This document shows positions 1 to 9,168 of a stretch of 64,000 bases of DNA, piece by piece (the first letter of the stretch is position 1; every line of letters begins with the position of its first letter). The notes below the pieces were generated by a model. It was given only the letters and a program-made list of their open reading frames with translations, had not been told where the DNA came from and made no database searches. This DNA is from Nostoc sp. KVJ3 (lineage in GTDB: Bacteria; Cyanobacteriota; Cyanobacteriia; Cyanobacteriales; Nostocaceae), in assembly GCF_026127265.1 (NCBI RefSeq), contig NZ_WWFG01000002.1:1922001-1986000 (forward strand), written 5' to 3'. Made by a program: the position numbers and the translations under genes.

Positions 1-1409
1 CCTGAGATATTTAATCGTTCGGTATTCTTGTAAGTAACCTGATTCGTACCCGCTTGAATTGAACCAATGTTAGTAGTGGCATCGAATGTCGTTGTAATCC
101 CCACACCAGCATAACTGAAATCGACGGACAACAAATCATCCCCTTGACCCCCATCTACCGTTTGATTCTCTAAATTTAGATAAAAGGAATCATTGCCATC
201 GCCCCCAAAAAAGAAGTTATTTCCTGTGACAAAATCAGCCTTCAAGGTATCGTCACCAGCGCCACCGTTGATAGTATTATTGCCTGAAGACCCTAATGTA
301 TCGTAGGTAGTGGGAATACCAGAGATATCAAGATAATCATTACCATCGCCACCAGATAGCAGATTATTCCCTGATGTACCCATAGCCTTCAAGTAATCGT
401 CACCAGCACCACCATTGAGGGTGTTATTGCCTGATGAGATAAAATTAGGATCTGCTTTATAAGTATAAACACCAGAAGTGGAGAGAGTATCATTGCCATC
501 GCCACCAAATAACAGGTTATTGCCTTCTGGAGAATCAGCATTCAAGTAATCGTCACCAGCGCCACCGTTGAGGGTGTTATTCCCTGATGAGGCAGTATAG
601 CCATAGCCATAATAGTTTTGAGAGATGTAAGAAGTGGAGAGAGAATCATTACCATCGCCACCAGATAGCAGGTTATTGCCTGATGAAGCTCCAGCATCCA
701 AGTAATCGTCACCAGTGTCACCGTTAAGGATGTTGTTGCCTGTTGAATATTCAACATCCAAGGTATCATTGCCTACACCACCAATCAGAGTATTATTCCC
801 TGCACCACCCCGCAAACGGTCGTTGCCACTTTTACCGTCAATTTTGTCATCACCCCCCTGACCATTGATGACATCATCTGAGTTATCAAAGCCGCTAACA
901 TTATTGGAGAGGTCGTTAAGGAAGGTGACTGTGTTCTGATTGAAAATAGTGCTTTGGGTGGAATTGGCATTAAAGACATCAAAGCTATCAGTAATAGTAG
1001 TTTGCCCATTAAACAGGATATTGCCTAAGTTGACTTTACCTCCTGTAGATGTGCTGAGATTATCTAGATTTTCCAAGGCAAAGTTTTGCAGGATGACTTT
1101 AGTACTATCGAGAGAAAACGGTTCAGGTTGAAAGGTGATTTCCAGATTGTTACCTTTCTGGGTCAGCAGCAAATTTTCGGCATTCAAGGTATTATCGTAA
1201 GAAAATCTTAACGTGTCTACTTCGGCAATGACTCCTGCCGATGGATTAATGCCTTTACCTATGCCACCAAAATCAGTGATGGTTACGAGATTAGTGGAAT
1301 AGCCTGGTATGTCATAAATGTCGTTGCCGCCTCCACCAGTCAAGGTGTCATCGTAGCCACTAACGTATAAGGTATCGTTACCGTTGGTTCCAATGATACT
1401 ACTTGCCAT
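1..1409 (-). CDS. RTX-type calcium-binding repeat protein, N-terminal part (cut by window edge)
   Basis: The frame is open from an ATG at 1409 to the window edge, so at least 469 codons are present and the C-terminus lies outside. The first ~200 residues (MASSIIGTNGNDTLYVSG...) are nearly identical to the gene starting at 5154. After them come glycine- and aspartate-rich nonapeptides of the GGxGxDxLx type (GGAGDDYLNA, GGDGNDSLST). Such repeats form Ca2+-binding beta-rolls in proteins exported by type I secretion. The repeat block is separated by short non-repeat segments with GNNTLNGG spacers, as in the downstream paralog. It is a paralog made by tandem duplication. The biological role (adhesion, S-layer, toxin or enzyme carrier) cannot be told from the repeats. 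Confidence 0.9.
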   Translation of the reverse strand, partial: MASSIIGTNGNDTLYVSGYDDTLTGGGGNDIYDIPGYSTNLVTITDFGGIGKGINPSAGVIAEVDTLRFSYDNTLNAENLLLTQKGNNLEITFQPEPFSLDSTKVILQNFALENLDNLSTSTGGKVNLGNILFNGQTTITDSFDVFNANSTQSTIFNQNTVTFLNDLSNNVSGFDNSDDVINGQGGDDKIDGKSGNDRLRGGAGNNTLIGGVGNDTLDVEYSTGNNILNGDTGDDYLDAGASSGNNLLSGGDGNDSLSTSYISQNYYGYGYTASSGNNTLNGGAGDDYLNADSPEGNNLLFGGDGNDTLSTSGVYTYKADPNFISSGNNTLNGGAGDDYLKAMGTSGNNLLSGGDGNDYLDISGIPTTYDTLGSSGNNTINGGAGDDTLKADFVTGNNFFFGGDGNDSFYLNLENQTVDGGQGDDLLSVDFSYAGVGITTTFDATTNIGSIQAGTNQVTYKNTERLNIS

Positions 1410-2020
1410 AACTTTTATTTACCTCAATCTATTTTTTCAGTAACTTAAATTTGAAATCTGCTATTAGTGCCGTTTTTGGGCATAAAAAACCCACCGAAAT
1501 TTGACGTTTTCGGCATCCTTTATCCCTCACCCTAGAAGAACAGAATATTTCTCAAAGATTTGCCCATATATGGCTTGTACGTAGTCATGAATCTAACTAT
1601 CTCAAACTATCTAAGCCTTAAGCGCTGTACAAATTAATGAGGGTGTGTATTTAGGCTATTTGGTCATTTCGGGCTAAATCAATTATCTTTGTTCAAGAAA
1701 AATTACTGAACAAATAACAAAAAGTCTTCTCATTGAATGCCTAAAACTTACCGTTCATCTTTAGTTTTTTGCCAGTGCCTAAGTCCTACTAGCTTCAAAC
1801 TCAGATAAAGATTTTTATGCCCTCCTTGTGGGCTATGCTCTGTGAGGCTCTAGCTTGAACATAAAGAACATCTCAATAGCCTTAGAATAACTACATAGTC
1901 AATATCTTACTTAAATGTCTATGCTGAATCTGCGTTTTTACACAACCTTCATATTATTGACCAATAAATGTATATACAAATACTAAGCTTTGTATATCCT
2001 TCATATTCTTCTAGTTTTTA
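1410..2020. repeat. Duplicated upstream region, copy 1
   Basis: These 611 bases match 5155-5765 at a constant offset of 3745 with only two differences that I could see (near 1500 and 1961). Together with the shared N-terminal coding part this shows a recent segmental duplication. It should hold the promoter and 5' UTR of the RTX gene to its left. I see no coding frame in it. Confidence 0.9.
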
Positions 2021-2184
2021 ATACCTACCGAGGGCTACATCTATACCGACAATCAAGATGATTTGTGCAAGAATTGCGATCGCTTCCCAAAATGACTTAA
2101 TATTATTGAACAACTGAATGCAAGATGCTATTTTTAGCACCTCGCAAACCGTACTAATTGGCGATCGCAGACTGATAATAAAGA
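2021..2184. other. Spacer at the duplication junction
   Basis: Lies between the 3' end of the second RTX gene and the start of the duplicated upstream block. It contains two HIP1 octamers and a hairpin at 2119-2146 (TGCAAGATGCTA / TAGCACCTCGCA arms) that resembles the one at 6009-6037. The hairpin could act as a terminator for the RTX gene, but no T-run follows. Confidence 0.5.
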
Positions 2185-5154
2185 TTAACTAACCACAAAA
2201 TTGTTGTTGGTTAGTGACAATCCGGCAGATAGTTGGGCAAATTTTACCTGAGTAAACCCAGTCGCACTGCCATCTTGGTCAAAATACAGTCCACCAGTAG
2301 AACTGTCATAAATGAATCGTTGAGCGATCGCTGTTGCAGATGTTCCGATGGTAAACTGGCTAGCTGAAAGTGAACCTATTGATAAACCGCCACCAAAATC
2401 ATAAGCCGATACCTGAATCAATTCATTGGTAGCGTTGAAATCATAAATAGTATCAATGCCTTCTTTGTAATCATAGAAAGCAAAGGTATCAGTCCCATTA
2501 CCTCCATAGAGGGTATCATTACCGTTGCCACCTGTGAGGATATCATTGCCATCGCCCCCAAAGAGCAGGTTATCGCCTCTTGAACCGCTAGCACTCAAGG
2601 TATCGTTTCCTGCACCTCCGTTAAGGGTATTATTGCCAAATGAACGAGAGTCGAATGTGGAAGAGAGGTCGCGCATTGAATGCTCGTTGTCGTAGGGTGT
2701 ATAGATGTAAAAGCCAGAGATGTCGAGATAATCATTGCCATCACCTCCAGAGAGCAGATTATCGCCTGTTGAACCACTAGCACTCAAGCTATCGTCACCT
2801 GCACCACCGTTAAGGGTGTTATTACCAGAAGAGTTAGAATCATCGAGATCATAGGCATTTCCTTGGTAGTAGCCAGAGATGTCAAGATAATCATTGCCAT
2901 CATCTCCAGAGAGCAGATTATCGCCTGTTGAACCACTAGCACTCAAGCTATCGTCACCTGCACCACCGTTAAGGGTGTTATTACCAGAAGAGTTAGAATC
3001 ATCGAGATCATAGGCATTTCCTTGGTAGTAGCCAGAGATGTCAAGATAATCATTGCCATCATCTCCAGAGAGCAGATTATCGCCTGTTGAACCGCTAGCA
3101 CTCAAGCTATCGTCACCTGCACCACCGTTAAGGGTGTTATTACCAGACGATTGAAAGACGTACTCATTTGGGTAGCTGACCCTTACGTAGCCAGAGATGT
3201 CGAGAGAATCATTGCCATCGCCACCAGAAATTAGGTTATCGCCTGTTGAACTGTTAGCACTCAAGTTATCGTTACCGACACCACCGTTGAGGGTATTATT
3301 GCCCGTACCACCAATGAGAGTATCATTACCTGCGCCACCCCGCAGCAAGTCGTTGCCACTGTTACCCAGAATGTTGTCATTGTAGGCTGTACCTGAGATG
3401 TCTAATCGTTCGATGTTGTTGTAATTAACCCGATAAGTACCCGCAGTAATTGAGCCAATGTTAGTAGTGGCATTGAAGGTCGAAACAATGCCGCCTGTAG
3501 CCAAGCTGTAATCGACCGATAACACGTCGTCACCCTGACCGCCATTTACTGTTTGAATCACTAAATTAGAGGGAGCAGTATCTGGGGATGTGGGGCTTAG
3601 ATAGAAGGAATCATTGCCATCACCCCCAGAGAGGAGGTTATTTCCTGATGAAATGATAGCACTCAAGCGATCGTCACCAGCGCCACCGTTGAGGGTGTTA
3701 TTCCCTAAAGAGGGTAAATATATTTCGCCACCATATCTTTCGGTGTAGATATAGGCAAAGACGGAGAGAGAATCATTGCCAGCGCCACCAGAGAGGAAGT
3801 TATTACCTAAATTCCCAGCATCCAAGATGAAGAAGTTATTATTACCTGGACGCCCAGCCTCTAAGATATCGTCACCAGCGCCACCGTTGAGGGTGTTATT
3901 CCCTGAACGCCCAGCCTCTAAGATATCGTTACCAGCGCCACCAGAGAGGAAGTTATCACCTGTTGAATTGCTAGCATCCAATGTATCGTCACCAGCACCA
4001 CCGTTGAGGGTGTTATTGCCTGATGAGTAAAACCCAAGATCGACGTATATATCAGTATAATAAGTTGCGCCAGAAGTGGAGAGAGAATCATTGCCATCAC
4101 CCCCAAAGAGTAGGTTATTGCCTGTTTGAGACTGAGCATTCAATGTATCGTCACCAGCGCCACCGTTGAGGGTGTTATTGCCTGAAGAGGTAATAAGATT
4201 GTAGTAGTTATAAACGAGGTAAGAAGTGGAAAGAGAATCATTGCCATCACCCCCAAAGAGTAAGTTGTTGCCTGATGAAGCAATAGCATCCAATGTATCG
4301 TTACCAGCGCCACCGTTGAGGGTGTTATTGCCTGAAGAGCTAATAACGTCGTAGTCGCTCTTATAAAGGTAAGAGGCGTAGAGAGAATCATTGCCATCGG
4401 CACCAGATAGCAGGTTATTGCCTGATGAAGCACTAGCATCCAATGTATCGTTACCAGTACCACCGTTAAGGATGTTGTTGCCTGTTGAATATTCAACATC
4501 CAAGGTATCATTGCCTACACCACCAATCAGAGTATTATTCCCTGCACCACCCCGCAAACGGTCGTTGCCACTTTTGCCGTCAATTTTGTCATCACCCCCC
4601 TGACCATTGATGACATCATCTGAGTTATCAAAGCCGCTAACATTATTGGAGAGGTCGTTAAGGAAGGTGACTGTGTTCTGATTGAAAATAGTGCTTTGGG
4701 TGGAGTTGGCATTGAAGACATCAAAGCTATCAGTAATAGTAGTTTGCCCATTAAACAGGATATTGCCTAAGTTGACTTTACCTCCTGTAGATGTGCTGAG
4801 ATTATCCAGATTTTCCAAGGCAAAGTTTTGCAGGATAACTTTAGGACTCTGGAAAAGAAGCGATTCAAAGGTGATTTCCAGATTGTTACCGTTTTGGGTC
4901 AGGAGCAAATTTTCGGCATTCAAGAAATTATCGTAGGTATTATCGTAAGAAAATCTTAACGTGTCTACTTCGGCAATGACTGCTGCCGATGGATTTATGC
5001 CTTTACCTATGCCACCAAAATCAGTGATGGTGAAGAGAGTACCGTGATAGGGTCGTATGTCGTAAATGTCGTTGCCGCCTCCACCAGTCAAGGTGTCGTC
5101 GTTGCCACTAACGTATAGGGTATCGTTACCGTTGGTTCCAATGATACTTGCCAT
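2185..5154 (-). CDS. RTX-type hemolysin-like calcium-binding repeat protein
   Basis: 989 residues, ATG at 5154. Residues 1-15 contain one RTX motif, followed by a non-repeat N-terminal region of about 170 residues shared with the neighbouring paralog. Then come about 650 residues of nonapeptide repeats (GGAGNDTL, GGDGNDSL) alternating with GNNTLNGG and GDNLLSGG spacers. The C-terminus has a non-repeat domain with FDQDGSATGFTQVKFAQL, a common end domain of cyanobacterial RTX proteins and the likely place of the type I secretion signal. There is no N-terminal signal peptide. A 53-residue unit is duplicated perfectly at the protein level (DNA 2821-3138). Likely secreted and Ca2+-binding; the activity is unknown, since no enzymatic domain is visible. 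No secretion genes lie nearby. Confidence 0.93.
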   Translation of the reverse strand: MASIIGTNGNDTLYVSGNDDTLTGGGGNDIYDIRPYHGTLFTITDFGGIGKGINPSAAVIAEVDTLRFSYDNTYDNFLNAENLLLTQNGNNLEITFESLLFQSPKVILQNFALENLDNLSTSTGGKVNLGNILFNGQTTITDSFDVFNANSTQSTIFNQNTVTFLNDLSNNVSGFDNSDDVINGQGGDDKIDGKSGNDRLRGGAGNNTLIGGVGNDTLDVEYSTGNNILNGGTGNDTLDASASSGNNLLSGADGNDSLYASYLYKSDYDVISSSGNNTLNGGAGNDTLDAIASSGNNLLFGGDGNDSLSTSYLVYNYYNLITSSGNNTLNGGAGDDTLNAQSQTGNNLLFGGDGNDSLSTSGATYYTDIYVDLGFYSSGNNTLNGGAGDDTLDASNSTGDNFLSGGAGNDILEAGRSGNNTLNGGAGDDILEAGRPGNNNFFILDAGNLGNNFLSGGAGNDSLSVFAYIYTERYGGEIYLPSLGNNTLNGGAGDDRLSAIISSGNNLLSGGDGNDSFYLSPTSPDTAPSNLVIQTVNGGQGDDVLSVDYSLATGGIVSTFNATTNIGSITAGTYRVNYNNIERLDISGTAYNDNILGNSGNDLLRGGAGNDTLIGGTGNNTLNGGVGNDNLSANSSTGDNLISGGDGNDSLDISGYVRVSYPNEYVFQSSGNNTLNGGAGDDSLSASGSTGDNLLSGDDGNDYLDISGYYQGNAYDLDDSNSSGNNTLNGGAGDDSLSASGSTGDNLLSGDDGNDYLDISGYYQGNAYDLDDSNSSGNNTLNGGAGDDSLSASGSTGDNLLSGGDGNDYLDISGFYIYTPYDNEHSMRDLSSTFDSRSFGNNTLNGGAGNDTLSASGSRGDNLLFGGDGNDILTGGNGNDTLYGGNGTDTFAFYDYKEGIDTIYDFNATNELIQVSAYDFGGGLSIGSLSASQFTIGTSATAIAQRFIYDSSTGGLYFDQDGSATGFTQVKFAQLSAGLSLTNNNFVVS
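2821..3138. repeat. Two-copy 159-bp tandem repeat inside the RTX gene
   Basis: The unit recurs at 159-base spacing (2821-2979 and 2980-3138) with essentially one mismatch (AACCACTAGC versus AACCGCTAGC). It encodes a 53-residue RTX block. The period is a multiple of three, so the frame is kept. Partial further similarity extends on both sides because the whole gene is repetitive. Confidence 0.85.
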
Positions 5155-5765
5155 AACTTTTATTTACCTCAATCTATTTTTTCAGTAACTTAAATTTGAA
5201 ATCTGCTATTAGTGCCGTTTTTGGGCATAAAAAACCCACCGAAACTTGACGTTTTCGGCATCCTTTATCCCTCACCCTAGAAGAACAGAATATTTCTCAA
5301 AGATTTGCCCATATATGGCTTGTACGTAGTCATGAATCTAACTATCTCAAACTATCTAAGCCTTAAGCGCTGTACAAATTAATGAGGGTGTGTATTTAGG
5401 CTATTTGGTCATTTCGGGCTAAATCAATTATCTTTGTTCAAGAAAAATTACTGAACAAATAACAAAAAGTCTTCTCATTGAATGCCTAAAACTTACCGTT
5501 CATCTTTAGTTTTTTGCCAGTGCCTAAGTCCTACTAGCTTCAAACTCAGATAAAGATTTTTATGCCCTCCTTGTGGGCTATGCTCTGTGAGGCTCTAGCT
5601 TGAACATAAAGAACATCTCAATAGCCTTAGAATAACTACATAGTCAATATCTTACTTAAATGTCTATGCTGAATCTGCGTTTTTACACAACCTTCATATT
5701 ATTGACCAATAAATGTATATGCAAATACTAAGCTTTGTATATCCTTCATATTCTTCTAGTTTTTA
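5155..5765. repeat. Duplicated upstream region, copy 2 (promoter/5' UTR of RTX gene)
   Basis: Second copy of the 611-base block at 1410-2020. Identity stops sharply after CTAGTTTTTA (5756-5765), which marks the duplication end. It lies directly upstream of the ATG at 5154 and should carry its promoter; no -10/-35 pair is clear enough to call. Confidence 0.88.
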
Positions 5766-5879
5766 GGCAACCAGAAATCAGAAGGTACTGGTGTAGGCGA
5801 TACCTGGGTTGGGCTACGCCTACGCATGATAATATCTTATAAATATCTCTGTAATAATTAGACATCTTCGATAATGAAT

Positions 5880-5908
5880 GTAGAGACGTAGCAGTGCTAC
5901 ATCTCTAC
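5880..5908. repeat. GTAGAGA...TCTCTAC palindrome
   Basis: Short imperfect palindrome, with outer arms GTAGAGA and TCTCTAC and inner arms GTAGCA/TGCTAC. The same outer arms are seen at 13820-13847, which suggests a dispersed cyanobacterial palindromic element. Confidence 0.6.
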
Positions 5909-6008
5909 AAGGGTTCTGGATAACGCATATTTAATTTCTGGAGATGTCTATTGCGATCGCTTGCCAAACTTATAACGCAGATATGAACCAACTTAGCGAA
6001 GAATATCA

Positions 6009-6037
6009 TGCGAGGTACTAAAAAATAGCACCTTGCA
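6009..6037. repeat. Dispersed hairpin related to 2119-2146
   Basis: Self-complementary arms TGCGAGGTACTA and TAGCACCTTGCA around an A-rich loop; an inverted relative of the hairpin at 2119-2146. It lies downstream of the dikinase fragment (minus strand) and could contribute to termination. Confidence 0.5.
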
Positions 6038-6097
6038 AGCCCTACTTATACCAATTTCAAAAAATCCGGTGGTTAACGGATAAGCTGGAAATGGTGA

Positions 6098-6379
6098 TTA
6101 TTCGGGTCTTAAATCGTTAGATAATTCCACAATTCCCCTAGTCCCATCAATCCTTACCCGTTGACCATCTTGCAAAAGCCATGTAGCACCTCGAACATCC
6201 ATCACTGCGGGAATACCGTATTCGCGAGCGACGATCGCACCGTGAGAAAGCCGTCCCCCAACTTCGGCAATTAATCCTCCAGCCCTTAATAACAAAGGAG
6301 CCCAGCCGGAATCTGTGTAAGGCACTACCAGAATCGTATCTCGATCAATCTCCGGCACGTCTTGTAAATTTCGCAACAC
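6098..6379 (-). pseudogene. C-terminal phosphohistidine (PEP-utilising) domain, split off by a frameshift
   Basis: This fragment carries the swivelling phosphohistidine domain of dikinases: GGRLSHGAIVAREYGIPAV includes the SHGAI catalytic His, and G-x-R-V-R-I-D-G follows. In the same frame, sense codons continue upstream of the GTG at 6379 to about 6456 (LYSDQILQGIGASHGQAEG), which is the normal lead-in to this domain. The main gene ends at a TAG at 6457 in a different frame. A one-base indel in a C-rich stretch (plus strand G-rich, near 6457-6475) would join both parts into a protein of about 960 residues. Either a true frameshift mutation, a programmed shift or a sequencing error. Without it the upstream product lacks its catalytic His. 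Confidence 0.75.
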
Positions 6380-6456
6380 CTTTATTCTCCCTTCAGCTTG
6401 CCCGTGACTGGCTCCAATACCTTGTAAGATTTGGTCAGAGTAGAGTACAGAGGGGG

Positions 6457-8991
6457 CTAAGGGGTGAGGGGTGTATTGCCATAGACTAAAAGGGGTACTT
6501 GAACGATCTCACTATCTTGGACGAATTGCGATCGCCTTGATTCCACTAATTTATCTAACTCCTCAATTAATCTAGAATCTTCACCCCCAATTAAACGCCG
6601 CACTTCATCAAAGTCTAGAAAAAAGATATCTCCTGTGTTCTGGAGTAAGCCAGACTTTAACCAAATCTTTTCTAAAGCGACAAAACTCCAACGCAATTCA
6701 GCTAAAAGCCGGGAATAAACTTCGGTAACTCGTCCTTTAATATCCACACGCCGTTGCACAAAAGAACGTTTTGGTTTACCAGCAAAGATACTATTAATTG
6801 CGTCTTTAGCGCCTGATTGTGGTTCGTTCCCCTGCATTAACTGCACAAACATCTGCTTAATCATCTGGGGATTCTCTCGCCAAGTGGGAACGGAAATATC
6901 AGTTCCCACTTCACTTAAGTAACCGTAATCCTGAAGCAATTCATCAAATTCTTGCAGGATTTTCTTTCCCTCTGGAGTTTGCGTTAACTGCTCAAATACT
7001 TGCTGTGGCTCAAACTCAAGTAATACTTGCTTGGCATCTGTGGCGATCGCACTGAGCGATCGCAATGCCGCTACCTCTGGAGTCACGCTATGATCGATTT
7101 GGCTATCCTTCACCCGAAAAATCGTCTGCCGTAAAGCAGCACTCAAGGGAGCTAAAATGCTGTAATATGTCCCGTGGCGCAGCAACTCTAGAATAAAGTC
7201 AATTCTAATTAGCAGCTTGACTGGTTCCAAATTATCTACATTTTCCTGTGCCAATTGCGACAACCCAGGAATAAGCTTCTGGTGATAATCCCGCTTGAAA
7301 TCCTTTTCTAAACTTAGTTCCCGCTTCAGCAACTTCCCTAATCCTGGCAAATTCTCCCAAGTTGACTGCAAGGATGGTTTACTTAATTTGGCTCCTCTGG
7401 TTAAAAATTCCAGACTTTCCGGCGGTAATCCCATGCGGATAAAGATATTGCCTAAGAGGGATGCGTTAAAATAGGCTCTGGAGTAGTGCAGAGTTGCTGT
7501 TTCATTAAAATCTAACCCGAAAACGCGATCGCCCAAAACTAGACTAAAGAATTCTCCCCAGACTCCACAAGTTAAGGGACGATTAATTGACCATGTTAAG
7601 GGGTGAATTACTCCGGGAATCACTTCGGCGGCGATTTTGCGTGTCCAAATTGGTAGTAGAGTGGTAATCGGTCTAGATTGCAACACCCAAAGCGTTTGAC
7701 CGTCATAACTCCATTCAATATCTTGAGGAGTGCCATGATAGCGTTTTTCAAGTCGATAAGCTAAGTATGCAACTTGCTTGATTAATGCTTGTGGAACTCG
7801 CCCAGTACCCTCTAATTGGACAGAGGAAGAATTTTCTCCTTCAACAACAAAAGCACGATATTGTTCTGGTGTGACTTTTCCCGAAACGATTTGTGTGGGG
7901 CTACCTGGAAGGGCTTCAATAATAATCGCATCACCTTGCCCAGTTATGGGATCGCGGCTGAAAGCTACACCAGAATATACACTCTGGACTTGTTGTTGAA
8001 TCAGTACAGCCATTGCTGTATCATTTGAGCCGCGATCGCGCCGATATTGCACGGCAGAGGGATGATTGTAAGAAGCTTGAACTTGAGCGATCGCTTGCTG
8101 TAATGCCTCTGGGCTAGTAACATTTAAAACTGTGTCATACTGTCCAGCCGCAGAAGCCTGTTCTGAGTCTTCGCCAATGGCGGAGGAACGCACCACCAAG
8201 GGAGATAATTCTGATGGCTGGAGAAATTCTGTCAACACTTGCGGATCGTCGATTGGCGCTAGCACCCACCCCTTTGGCACTGGATAGCCCCAGCGCTTGA
8301 TTTGGGATAATGTAGCCGCTTTTTCTCCCACAATAGCAGCATCCAACTCTTCATCTAAAGAAACCATCGCGCGATCGCCCCGTAAAAATTCCAACACCCC
8401 TTGCGATTCTGTTTGTGCCTCTTTTACTGGTAAGCTCATATCATCAGGAATTTTAGTATAAATCCAGCCCATTAAACCAGCTAAAGCTACAGCAGCAAGC
8501 ATTCTGGGGATATCGCTAATGTGCAGAAGTGCCACAAACAGAGGGAAAAGAAGCAAAACCCCAAATTTAACTACCCGTTTTGATTGCAGAATTGTAAAGC
8601 TAATACCTGCAAAGAAAGATACAAATATTGCTACAAGTGGATCGTGTACAACAAATCCCCAGACGACATTTGTTGTACCCGCCCCTCTGCCTATCCAGTA
8701 TCTGCCAATTACCAAAGCGATGAGGGCTATCAATTCCCAAGACGAACCCTCTGGGAAGAAAATGCGGGTGAGGAAAACCGCCGCAATTCCTTTAAAAGCT
8801 TCTGACAAGACTGCCAGAATTCCGACAAACTTACCGCCATGATAAAACGCGGCTGATACACTAATGTTTCGTGTACCAACTTGTGATAATTGTTTACGTG
8901 TAAGTGCGTAAGTAATCCATGCAATCAGAGGTAATCCGCCCAAAAGGGGGCAGATAATTAAAATAATTAAGACACCCCAAGGTTCAAACAT
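6457..8991 (-). CDS. PlsY-like membrane domain fused to PEP-synthase-like dikinase (3'-truncated by frameshift)
   Basis: 844 residues, ATG at 8991. Residues ~1-190 contain about six hydrophobic segments resembling glycerol-3-phosphate acyltransferase PlsY, with GRGAGTTN where PlsY has a Gly-rich loop, but the PlsY signature is degenerate. Residues ~205-445 are the ATP-grasp pyruvate-phosphate-dikinase domain (GEKAATLSQI, VVRSSAIGEDSEQASAAGQ, GVAFSRDPITG, DIEWSYDGQTLWVLQSRPIT). Residues ~450-830 form a helical middle region like that between the ATP and His domains of rifampin phosphotransferase/PEP-synthase-like enzymes. The His domain sits in another frame at 6098-6456. I infer a membrane-bound phosphotransferase whose substrate is unknown. 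The TIM-barrel PEP domain of true PpsA is absent. Confidence 0.85.
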   Translation of the reverse strand: MFEPWGVLIILIICPLLGGLPLIAWITYALTRKQLSQVGTRNISVSAAFYHGGKFVGILAVLSEAFKGIAAVFLTRIFFPEGSSWELIALIALVIGRYWIGRGAGTTNVVWGFVVHDPLVAIFVSFFAGISFTILQSKRVVKFGVLLLFPLFVALLHISDIPRMLAAVALAGLMGWIYTKIPDDMSLPVKEAQTESQGVLEFLRGDRAMVSLDEELDAAIVGEKAATLSQIKRWGYPVPKGWVLAPIDDPQVLTEFLQPSELSPLVVRSSAIGEDSEQASAAGQYDTVLNVTSPEALQQAIAQVQASYNHPSAVQYRRDRGSNDTAMAVLIQQQVQSVYSGVAFSRDPITGQGDAIIIEALPGSPTQIVSGKVTPEQYRAFVVEGENSSSVQLEGTGRVPQALIKQVAYLAYRLEKRYHGTPQDIEWSYDGQTLWVLQSRPITTLLPIWTRKIAAEVIPGVIHPLTWSINRPLTCGVWGEFFSLVLGDRVFGLDFNETATLHYSRAYFNASLLGNIFIRMGLPPESLEFLTRGAKLSKPSLQSTWENLPGLGKLLKRELSLEKDFKRDYHQKLIPGLSQLAQENVDNLEPVKLLIRIDFILELLRHGTYYSILAPLSAALRQTIFRVKDSQIDHSVTPEVAALRSLSAIATDAKQVLLEFEPQQVFEQLTQTPEGKKILQEFDELLQDYGYLSEVGTDISVPTWRENPQMIKQMFVQLMQGNEPQSGAKDAINSIFAGKPKRSFVQRRVDIKGRVTEVYSRLLAELRWSFVALEKIWLKSGLLQNTGDIFFLDFDEVRRLIGGEDSRLIEELDKLVESRRSQFVQDSEIVQVPLLVYGNTPLTP

Positions 8992-9104
8992 TTTGGATTT
9001 TGGATTTTAGATTTAAATTTTCCATCTAAAACCTCAAATCTAAAATCTAAAGTTTTTCTGAAATTTTTGATGGTAATTAGGGCGCTTTTATTGATTAGTC
9101 ATGG

Positions 9105-9151
9105 AATGGACACTTGGCTATGACGGAAACCGTTTAAGACAAGTGTCCATT
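9105..9151. terminator. 12-bp perfect inverted repeat downstream of small membrane-protein gene
   Basis: Arms AATGGACACTTG (9105-9116) and CAAGTGTCCATT (9140-9151) with a 23-base loop. It lies just 3' of the minus-strand gene at 9169-9285, where a terminator or 3' stabilising hairpin would be expected. There is no strong T-run, so a factor-dependent or regulatory role is also possible. Confidence 0.5.
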
Positions 9152-9168
9152 CTAGACTACTAATGGTT

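Noticed and set aside
542..1009. Short minus-strand frames in the first RTX gene, repeated at 3918-4751
   Set aside because: Out-of-frame shadows of the RTX coding sequence; the true frame runs unbroken from 1409 to the window edge.
3197..4936. Several plus-strand open frames opposite the RTX gene with many Pro, Leu and Ser (for example 3776-4030 and 4391-4603)
   Set aside because: They are mirror frames of the Gly/Asp-rich repeats; codon pattern and repetition follow the minus-strand gene, and no start signals were seen.
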